A DNA stretch of 5,433 bases. Source: Actinomycetota bacterium. GTDB taxonomy: Bacteria > Actinomycetota > Thermoleophilia > Solirubrobacterales > Solirubrobacteraceae. Shown here piece by piece: positions 1-5,297 of the stretch; within the stretch, counting starts at the first letter, position 1; each line of letters begins with the position of its first letter. The DNA lies in assembly GCA_903970315.1 (NCBI GenBank), contig CAJCIJ010000036.1, positions 1 through 5,433 on the forward strand, written 5' to 3'. The notes beneath the pieces are model-generated. The model was not told the origin of the DNA and ran no database searches. It saw only the letters and a program-made list of their open reading frames with translations. Position numbers and translations under genes: made by a program.

Positions 1-808
1 CCGCGGCGGCCAGCTCGCCTGCCGCCGGCTCCGCGTGCGCGGGCGCGCGCGCGGGCGGCGGTCCGAGGTTGCAGTTGGATGGGAAGTACGACAGGTAGGT
101 GCGCGCCAGCTCGATTCCCTCGCGGTCGCTTGCAATCAGCCGGTGTGCGCATCCCGAGACACCGGTGTGCATGGCGGCGCCGCCCATCTCGTCCAACGTG
201 ACGCGCTCGCCTATGACGACCTCGGCCATCCGCGGCGAACCCAGGTACATGGAGGCGTTGGTGGCGTGCATGAACACCACGTCGCAGAACGCGGGGATGT
301 AGGCGCCGCCGGCTGCGGACGGTCCCAGGAGCACGCACACCTGCGGCACCGCGCCGGACATGGCGACCTGGTTAGCGAAGATCCGGCCGGCCCCACGGCG
401 CCCGCCGAACATCTGCACCTGATCGGTGATCCGCGCGCCGGCGGAGTCCACGAGGTAGACCATGGGGACACCCAGGGTCAGGGCGCGTTCCTGGATGCGC
501 AGGATCTTCTCGACGGTCTTCGATCCCCACGAGCCGGCCTTGACGGTGGGGTCGTTGGCCATGGCCGCGACCGGGCGGCCGTCGATGGTGCCGACGCCTG
601 TCACCACCCCCTCGGCCCCCAGCCCGTCGGTGTCAGAGCCGGCAAGCAGGGCATCCTCCACGAAGGACCCGGCATCCATGAGCAGGTCCACGCGCTCGCG
701 CACTGCCAGCTTGCCCTGCTCGGCGGCCTTGGCGCGATGGTGGGCAGGACCTCCGGCGAGCGCCCGCTGGCGGGCGTCGCGCAGAGGCGGCGCCGGGGGC
801 TCGCTCAT
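1..808 (-). CDS. Acyl-CoA carboxylase carboxyltransferase (beta) subunit, N-terminal half, cut by left edge
   Basis: This subunit transfers carboxyl from carboxybiotin to an acyl-CoA in a cytoplasmic complex with a biotin carboxylase/BCCP subunit. The visible 269 residues form the N-terminal crotonase-fold domain; family members run to about 510-540, so roughly half is missing. Residues 32-49 (GKLAVRERVDLLMDAGSF) are the classic N-terminal block. VDSAGARI (120-127) and GPSAAGGAYIPAF (162-174) carry the CoA-site and oxyanion-hole glycines. MYLGSPRMAEVVIGE (187-201) and MGGAAMHTGVSG (208-219) complete the family pattern. A Pro/Ala-rich stretch from about residue 249 looks like the inter-domain linker. 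The start is firm: an in-frame TAG lies four codons upstream at 818-820. There is no Shine-Dalgarno; a -10 box abuts the start. Substrate is uncertain. The motifs do not separate methylcrotonyl-CoA from propionyl- or acetyl-CoA carboxylases, but nearby hydratase and HMG-CoA lyase genes favour methylcrotonyl-CoA. Confidence 0.93.
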   Translation of the reverse strand, partial: MSEPPAPPLRDARQRALAGGPAHHRAKAAEQGKLAVRERVDLLMDAGSFVEDALLAGSDTDGLGAEGVVTGVGTIDGRPVAAMANDPTVKAGSWGSKTVEKILRIQERALTLGVPMVYLVDSAGARITDQVQMFGGRRGAGRIFANQVAMSGAVPQVCVLLGPSAAGGAYIPAFCDVVFMHATNASMYLGSPRMAEVVIGERVTLDEMGGAAMHTGVSGCAHRLIASDREGIELARTYLSYFPSNCNLGPPPARAPAHAEPAAGELAAA

Positions 809-842
809 GCTGGCAATCTAGCGGGCGTGTAGCCTCGGTCGA
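809..842 (-). promoter_or_regulatory. Candidate leaderless promoter of the carboxyltransferase gene
   Basis: Read on the minus strand, TAGATT (820-815) fits the TANNNT -10 consensus and is followed by exactly six bases before the ATG at 808. The predicted transcript would therefore begin at the A of the start codon. A weak -35 (TCGACC, 842-837, four of six matches to TTGACA) lies 16 bp further upstream. No purine-rich Shine-Dalgarno lies upstream of the ATG, which agrees with leaderless translation, a common mode in actinobacteria. The call rests on spacing and consensus only. Confidence 0.5.
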
Positions 843-844
843 GG
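833..844. promoter_or_regulatory. Short palindrome in the divergent promoter region, possible operator
   Basis: CCTCG-GT-CGAGG is a perfect inverted repeat with 5-bp arms. It overlaps the proposed -35 of the leftward carboxyltransferase gene and lies 55 bp before the rightward hydratase start, so a bound repressor could affect both. A GC-rich genome yields such short palindromes by chance, so the operator reading is only a suggestion. A second GC palindrome (CCCCGGGG, 868-875) and a GGGG-ACAA-CCCC dyad (872-883) lie closer to the hydratase gene. Confidence 0.25.
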
Positions 845-887
845 ACCCCATCCACCCGGGCACCGCACCCCGGGGACAACCCCGCAC

Positions 888-892
888 AGGAG
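888..892 (+). promoter_or_regulatory. Ribosome binding site of the enoyl-CoA hydratase gene
   Basis: AGGAG sits six bases before the ATG at 899, a near-ideal Shine-Dalgarno and spacing. It fixes the hydratase start and contrasts with the divergent carboxyltransferase gene, which has none. A TAGCCT hexamer at 830-835 could be its -10 box, but I see no convincing -35 partner. Confidence 0.8.
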
Positions 893-898
893 CCAGCC

Positions 899-1678
899 AT
901 GAGCATCGTTCTAACCGAGGACCACGGCCCGGTCCGCCACATCGCCCTCAACCGGCCCGAGAAGCGAAACGCGTTCAACGAGGAGCTGATCAGGGCGCTG
1001 GGCCAAGCTCTGGACGCTGCTGCCCGTGACTCCGACGTGCTGTGCGTGGTGATCCGCGGCGAGGGCGCCATGTTCTCCTCAGGCATGGACTTCGGCGACC
1101 TGGGGGCGCTGGCCGAGCACCCCGAGCGCCTGCGCGAACTGCGCGCGGGCATCCTGGGCGTGTGGGGCTCCTGCGAAGAGATGGCCAAGCCGACGATCGC
1201 CCAGATCCACGGCGGCTGCATCGGCGGCGCGATGGAGCTGGCACTGGCGTGCGACCTGCGCACGATGGCCTCAGATGCCGTGATTGGGCTCGTGGAGACA
1301 CGCGTGGGCCTGATCCCGGACGTGGGCGGTTGCTCGCGCCTGCCGTCGATTGTCGGCCTGGGCCGCGCCAAGGAGATGATCATGGCGTCCAAGATCTTCG
1401 ACGGCACCGAGGCCGAGCGCATTGGGCTGGTCAACCGCGTGGCGCCGTCGGCCGACCTGGACGCGACGACTCAGCAACTTGTGGACGAGCTGCTGGCATG
1501 CGCGCCGGTCGCAGTGGGGCTGGCAAAGCGCGTGCTTGACGCCGTGGCCAAGCCGACGCTGGCGAGCACGCTTGAGCACGAGGTGACAGTCCAGCAGCTG
1601 TGCGCGGCGAGCGAGGACTTCGCCGAGGGCGCCAGGGCGTTCGCCGAGAAACGGATGCCACAGTTCAGCGGGCGCTGA
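899..1678 (+). CDS. Enoyl-CoA hydratase/crotonase family protein (possible methylglutaconyl-CoA hydratase)
   Basis: A complete 259-residue crotonase-superfamily protein of normal family length, predicted cytoplasmic. It would add water across the 2,3 double bond of an enoyl-CoA. ALNRPEKRNAFNEEL (16-30) is the conserved N-terminal strand and helix. FSSGMDF (59-65) gives the first oxyanion-hole element and HGGCIGGAMELALACDLR (104-121) the second. E113 (in AMEL) and E133 (in LVETRVG) are 20 residues apart, as are the two catalytic glutamates of rat mitochondrial hydratase (E144, E164). Hydratase activity is thus expected rather than only isomerase or another crotonase reaction. The C-terminus (FAEKRMPQFSGR) matches the usual family ending. 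It diverges from the carboxyltransferase gene across 90 bp and converges on the large secreted-protein gene. Hydration of 3-methylglutaconyl-CoA is inferred only from neighbours; a general fatty-acid hydratase is the alternative. Confidence 0.93.
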   Translation: MSIVLTEDHGPVRHIALNRPEKRNAFNEELIRALGQALDAAARDSDVLCVVIRGEGAMFSSGMDFGDLGALAEHPERLRELRAGILGVWGSCEEMAKPTIAQIHGGCIGGAMELALACDLRTMASDAVIGLVETRVGLIPDVGGCSRLPSIVGLGRAKEMIMASKIFDGTEAERIGLVNRVAPSADLDATTQQLVDELLACAPVAVGLAKRVLDAVAKPTLASTLEHEVTVQQLCAASEDFAEGARAFAEKRMPQFSGR

Positions 1679-1680
1679 CC

Positions 1681-1752
1681 GCCGGCAAGGCGCCTGTCGG
1701 CGCCGCCACGGCAGGTTGCCGGCACGCGACCGGCCCGGCAGGTTGCCGCCGG
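1681..1752. terminator. Hairpin cluster between convergent genes, candidate bidirectional terminator
   Basis: Several strong stems lie between two convergent stop codons. GCCGGCAA (1681-1688) pairs with TTGCCGGC (1716-1723). Within its loop, GGCGCC (1689-1694) can pair with GGCGCC (1699-1704) around TGTC. A second unit pairs CCGGC (1730-1734) with GCCGG (1748-1752), with GGCA/TGCC stacked inside it around a GGT loop. No T-run follows on either strand, so a canonical U-tract terminator is absent. GC-rich actinobacteria often end transcripts at hairpins lacking a U-tract, and the position suits both genes. Confidence 0.5.
1709..1748. repeat. Two copies of a 13-bp direct repeat that is itself a hairpin
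   Basis: CGGCAGGTTGCCG occurs at 1709-1721 and again at 1736-1748, copy-to-copy period 27 bp. Each copy is an inverted repeat (CGGCA/TGCCG around GGT). A related half, GCCGGCAA, lies at 1681-1688. The copies sit in the convergent gap and overlap the proposed terminator. They could be a local duplication of a terminator stem or a dispersed GC-rich palindromic repeat; one window cannot decide. Confidence 0.7.
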
Positions 1753-1763
1753 ACACACGGCTG

Positions 1764-4700
1764 CTAACGCCGGTGCTTGGGCTTGGGCTTCGGCTTGGTC
1801 CTTGGCTTCACGGGCGCGAGCGTTGCCGTTGCGGGCCGCCCGGCGAGCATGTCGTGCCCGCCCACGGCGACGACGGTGGCGCTGAAGCGCTCGAACGGCA
1901 GCACGTTGGTGAGGGTGACGGTGCGACTGGAGGGCTTGCGGAACACCGTCTCCAGCCGCCCGTCGCTGCCGCGAACCTTGACGTGATAGCTGCGCACGCC
2001 GGCCACGGCACCCCAGCTGACGGTCGCGGTGAGCCCGTGACGCACGAAGTGCACCTTGCCGGGCTTGCCGGGACGGAAGACCGCGGGCGCGGTGTAGTGG
2101 CCGACGGTCATTTCGCGCACGGTGGCACCTTCGGCGTTGATCAGGTAGGCGAGCAGCTTACGCGGGCGCGAGAGGCCTTCGGCGGGCGTGAAATGGATCG
2201 TGCCGCGGGCCGCGCTGACGGTGCCCAGCACATGCGCTGAGTCCTTGCCGCGTTCGACGAGGCGCACCTTGGTGCCGGCGGCCAGGCCGCCGACCTTGTA
2301 GGCCAGCGACCACTTGGCGCCGTGGCCATGGCCGTGGCTGACGTGCACGCTCACCGACGCCGGCGGCGTCTCCTGCGCGGTTTCGAGCTTTGAGATCGGC
2401 GGCGAGCCGGGAGCGGGTTGAAGCTTCCATTCGCCGCCTGCGGGGTTGCGCAGCAGCACGAGCACTTCGCCGGGGTTCGGGCCGATGGCACTCATGAACT
2501 GGCCGGGCACGGTCACCAGCTGACCCGCGACTGCAGGGGTGGCGTAGCTCTTACCGTTGGGCCCGATCAGCGTGAACACCGGCGTGCCGGTGGACGAGAA
2601 GACGCGAAGCTCCTGTCCCATGGTCCCGGCGGGCAGCGTGAAGGAGTCGCCGGACTGGGTGGCGGCGACCCGCCCGCCCACGTCGTCAAGAAGCGGCAGC
2701 TGGGCCGACACTGGGTTGCCACCGCCAAAGAAGCGCGCGGATTCGCCGCCGACGAAGCCGCCCTTGTGTTCTTTAAGCGGTGTCTCGGTGTACTGCTTGA
2801 GCTGATCGGTGCAGTTGTCGTTTCCGAACAGGCCGCCGGAGATGTTGCCGTCGGAGAAGCGGTAGCGCCCCTGCACGCCTCCACCGAAGATGCCTTCGGC
2901 GCCTACGTGCAGGCAGCCGGCGGCGTACTGGTTGTTGACCAGGCCGGCCACTTCGGCGCTGATGATCCACAGCTTCAGATTGATGTTGCCGTTGGCCTGC
3001 CATAGACCGCTTGCGGGTTCATCCCAGAAACCCACACCCCCCCTCACTTCGATCACGGGGTCCTTGGATTCGAACGGGAAATGCAGGTTGAAGACAACCT
3101 GCGCATCGACGTAGCCGTCGGAGTAGACGTCGGCGGCGATCGAGGCGATTTCGTCGTCGTGAAAGGTCAAAGCTCCCTTGCCGCCGAAGAATCCGAGTTC
3201 TTCGGACGTCGCTTCTCGGAACTTGAAATCGAGCTCCAGTTCCAGCAGTTCGGCGATGCTGGCGCCCAGGCTGCCGCCGAACGAGAGCGGGTTCACGGAA
3301 ACCGAGGCACCGATCTCGTTCAGGAAGATCCCCGGATATATGGGCACCCCGCCGTGAGCCGTCTTGAACTTCATGGCGGCCGATTGGAAGTTACCCTGCT
3401 TGAACGCCAGTTCGGCTTCCAGTTCCACGATTTCTTCGCCGAAGGTGATGATTCCCTTTGCCTGCCAGCTGTTGCGCTTTGACGCTTCGTAGTATTCGGG
3501 GAAGTAGTAGGCGAACTTGGCCTTGGTGACCTTGAAGATGGGCGCCAAGCTCGCTTCGGGGATGGTGAATTCAAGCGAGCTCAGTTCGATGCCCTTTTCG
3601 AGGTTGGCGATGATCTCAAGCGACCCGGTGGCTTCGAAGTTGACCGACTTCAGGCTCAAGCCGACCTGCACGTCAAAGAGCGCCTGGCCGGTGTTCGAGA
3701 GGTAGACATCCACCTGGCCGGTGAGGGGAAAGTTGCCGGGGAGTTCCGCGCAGGCGGTCAGGCCGTTCTTGGGAGGACAGCAGTTGGCGTTGCTCTTTTC
3801 GCTCGCTGAGCACTGCTTACCCACGCCGATCGCCATCAACAGCGTCTTGGTGGGCTTGTCGGCGGCGCGCGCACGCGGTCCCTTCAGCCCGTGGTAGAGC
3901 GGAAAGGTGTGGCTGAGCACGCTGTAGGTGTCAAGCACGATCGGTTCAGCTTCGAGGTTGCGCTCCCCCAGCACCACGTTGCCGATGGGGGTGTTGAGCA
4001 GCTCCACGGATACGTGTGCGCCGTAGAGCTCGGTGGCACTGCCGCCGATCCCATAGTCGGTGACGGTCTTGATCTTCATGGGGCCACCGCTGGTGGGCAC
4101 GAGCACCATGCCGTTGATCTCAAGCTCGGGACCGCCGATGACGTAACCACTCCCCAGCTTCTGAATGCATTCGGCAAGCATGTCGGCATCGCCGATTTCC
4201 AGCTTGGGCAAACATTCGCCTTCGCCGCCGTCGGGCAGGTGGATGTGGCTGTTAGACAGGTTGAATCCCAGCAGCGACGTGGTGTGCTGGCCATTGGAGT
4301 TGGTGACCGTGAGCGCGACGGTGTGAGCACCTGGCCCCAGGAGCACCTGAGCGTTGGGGTTTGTGCCGGTGCTCGTTTCGACCTTGGTGCCACCACCGAA
4401 GTTCCACCCGTAGGAGACGATCTGGCCGCTGCCTGGCGTCGAGCCGGCACCGCTGAGGGTGATCGGCTTGCCGGCCGTGGGGTTGGGTGTGGTGAGCGCA
4501 AGCGAGGCCGTGGGCGGCGTGGAACCCGGCGGGGGCGTGGTCGTGACGGTTGTCGTCGTGGTCGTCGTGGCGGCTTCGAAGCTGAGGTTGTCGATCGCCA
4601 CTTCCTGGGACGTGACGACCGCGGTGCTGATGGCGAAATAGCTGATCTTGCCGGCTCCGTTCAGGCTCACGGTGATCGTCGTCCACGACCCACCGGTGGC

Positions 4701-5183
4701 TTCGCCGTGACCGCTTGCAACTTCGGCGCCGGCGCTGTCATATCCGGTCAGGGTCACCGGGACGTTGGGCGTCGACGACGTCAGGTTTCGCACCTCGACT
4801 GACAACGTGCCCCTCGGGGCGCCAAGCAGAGCGCCGTAGGTACCCTCCGTGTGGATTGAGGCTGGGCAAGTGGCGAGAACCGCATAGTCCGGCGGCGACG
4901 CGGCAGCGACGTCCGTTCCCAGCTGCGCGGTCGGCGCTCCGCAGTTGCCGGCACCGATGGCCCCGGGCACGCCCAGCGCTTCGGCTGTACCCAGCTTCAA
5001 CCCCTGCGCTTCGTACTGATTGGTGACGCTTTCCCCAGCCGTCAGGTTGTCGAACCCGATAACCGTTTCCGCGGCCAAAGCGGGTGCCGCGGGCAAAAGC
5101 CACACCAGGCCGACCGCCAGAGTCAGTAGCGCCAGCTGTCGGGCGCGACCGATCGTGTGCAGAGCGCGGAGGCTTGCGTTCAC
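1764..5183 (-). CDS. Large secreted multidomain protein: PKD domain, uncharacterised beta-rich core, FN3-like C-terminus
   Basis: An exported protein of 1139 residues whose function I do not recognise. Residues 1-38 are a Sec signal peptide: arginines at 6, 13 and 15, then a hydrophobic run ending PAAPALAA. Residues 39-205 form a beta-rich module opening with GFDNLTAGESV and closing with VAIDNLSFEA, resembling extracellular jelly-roll binding modules. A Thr/Pro linker (206-224) precedes a PKD domain (225-310; YGWNFGGGT, HTVALTVTN). Residues about 314-819 are a long, mostly amphipathic beta-rich core matching no family I can name. Residues 839-924 form another beta module, 941-1034 a third, and 1035-1124 looks like fibronectin III. 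The tail is a basic Lys-Pro stretch (KPKPKPKHRR). The mature protein has ten cysteines, so disulfides are possible. No LPXTG motif or C-terminal membrane helix is visible. The GTG start is chosen because GAGGG lies five bases upstream and the signal peptide then has a normal n-region. A surface or cell-wall role is inferred. Confidence 0.9.
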   Translation of the reverse strand: MNASLRALHTIGRARQLALLTLAVGLVWLLPAAPALAAETVIGFDNLTAGESVTNQYEAQGLKLGTAEALGVPGAIGAGNCGAPTAQLGTDVAAASPPDYAVLATCPASIHTEGTYGALLGAPRGTLSVEVRNLTSSTPNVPVTLTGYDSAGAEVASGHGEATGGSWTTITVSLNGAGKISYFAISTAVVTSQEVAIDNLSFEAATTTTTTTVTTTPPPGSTPPTASLALTTPNPTAGKPITLSGAGSTPGSGQIVSYGWNFGGGTKVETSTGTNPNAQVLLGPGAHTVALTVTNSNGQHTTSLLGFNLSNSHIHLPDGGEGECLPKLEIGDADMLAECIQKLGSGYVIGGPELEINGMVLVPTSGGPMKIKTVTDYGIGGSATELYGAHVSVELLNTPIGNVVLGERNLEAEPIVLDTYSVLSHTFPLYHGLKGPRARAADKPTKTLLMAIGVGKQCSASEKSNANCCPPKNGLTACAELPGNFPLTGQVDVYLSNTGQALFDVQVGLSLKSVNFEATGSLEIIANLEKGIELSSLEFTIPEASLAPIFKVTKAKFAYYFPEYYEASKRNSWQAKGIITFGEEIVELEAELAFKQGNFQSAAMKFKTAHGGVPIYPGIFLNEIGASVSVNPLSFGGSLGASIAELLELELDFKFREATSEELGFFGGKGALTFHDDEIASIAADVYSDGYVDAQVVFNLHFPFESKDPVIEVRGGVGFWDEPASGLWQANGNINLKLWIISAEVAGLVNNQYAAGCLHVGAEGIFGGGVQGRYRFSDGNISGGLFGNDNCTDQLKQYTETPLKEHKGGFVGGESARFFGGGNPVSAQLPLLDDVGGRVAATQSGDSFTLPAGTMGQELRVFSSTGTPVFTLIGPNGKSYATPAVAGQLVTVPGQFMSAIGPNPGEVLVLLRNPAGGEWKLQPAPGSPPISKLETAQETPPASVSVHVSHGHGHGAKWSLAYKVGGLAAGTKVRLVERGKDSAHVLGTVSAARGTIHFTPAEGLSRPRKLLAYLINAEGATVREMTVGHYTAPAVFRPGKPGKVHFVRHGLTATVSWGAVAGVRSYHVKVRGSDGRLETVFRKPSSRTVTLTNVLPFERFSATVVAVGGHDMLAGRPATATLAPVKPRTKPKPKPKHRR
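1776..1796 (-). repeat. Lys-Pro codon repeat encoding the basic C-terminal tail
   Basis: A tandem run of AAG-CCC-type codons (GGGCTT units on the plus strand) encodes KPKPKPK just before HRR and the stop. The tail is strongly cationic and probably extended. It might interact with anionic cell-wall polymers; that is inference from composition alone. Confidence 0.75.
3037..3043 (-). repeat. Seven-base G homopolymer within the secreted-protein gene
   Basis: The coding strand has seven consecutive G (C on the plus strand) spanning AGG-GGG-GGT, encoding Arg-Gly-Gly at residues 714-716 of the secreted protein. The reading frame is intact in this sequence. Such runs are prone to slippage and to sequencing error, but one run of seven is weak evidence for phase variation. 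Confidence 0.8.
4536..4568 (-). repeat. Threonine-codon tract encoding the inter-domain linker
   Basis: A run of ACC/ACG-type codons encodes seven threonines, a valine and three more threonines, then PPP. It joins the N-terminal module to the PKD domain of the secreted protein. Thr/Pro linkers of this sort are flexible spacers in extracellular proteins and are possible O-glycosylation sites. The simple sequence could vary in length between strains. Confidence 0.85.
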
Positions 5184-5297
5184 GGCAACCCTCGAATCGT
5201 CGGCGTTCGGCCGCGATGCACTTGCATGCCGCTCACATCGAACGGTGACACGGGGGCAGCATACTGCTGTGTGCAACCGTCGATGGATGGTGCGCTG
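5184..5297 (-). promoter_or_regulatory. Upstream region of the secreted-protein gene with two inverted repeats
   Basis: This 114-bp gap separates the HMG-CoA lyase stop from the secreted-protein start. It holds ATGCA-CT-TGCAT (5216-5227) and CAGCA-TAC-TGCTG (5257-5269), both perfect 5-bp dyads. A minus-strand TATGCT (5263-5258) could be a -10 box, but its -35 region is poor. The gap and dyads suggest that the gene has its own promoter rather than only read-through from the lyase. No clear terminator follows the lyase. Confidence 0.35.
5189..5193 (-). promoter_or_regulatory. Ribosome binding site that sets the GTG start of the secreted protein
   Basis: On the minus strand GAGGG is followed by five bases (TTGCC) and GTG at 5183. 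An in-frame ATG at 5276 would add 31 residues, including CC and further Cys/Arg/His residues, before the signal peptide; no good Shine-Dalgarno precedes it and such a leader is atypical. The GTG is therefore preferred. Confidence 0.7.

Noticed and set aside
35..832. Plus-strand open frame of 265 codons
   Set aside because: Antisense to the carboxyltransferase gene, whose minus-strand product carries clear family motifs. The plus-strand product is low-complexity Gly/His/Arg with none.
1271..1756. Minus-strand open frame of 161 codons under the hydratase gene
   Set aside because: Overlaps the well-supported hydratase and the hairpin gap, has an Arg/Ala/His-biased product and no ribosome binding signal that I could see.
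3037..3043. Phase-variation switch at the seven-G run
   Set aside because: A single run of seven in high-GC DNA is not unusual, the frame is intact, and no second tract or promoter-located run supports a switch.
4500..4570. CRISPR array or tandem DNA repeat at the GTC/GTG-rich tract
   Set aside because: It is a codon repeat for a Thr-rich linker within an intact frame, with no spacer-repeat alternation.
3891..4802. Plus-strand open frame of 303 codons
   Set aside because: It lies fully antisense to the PKD and core region of the secreted protein, is Gly/Arg/Asp/Val-rich with no recognisable motif, and is what high GC produces opposite a real gene.
5184..5276. N-terminal extension of the secreted protein to ATG 5276
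   Set aside because: It would place a Cys/Arg/His-rich 31-residue leader before an otherwise normal signal peptide, and the Shine-Dalgarno supports GTG 5183.
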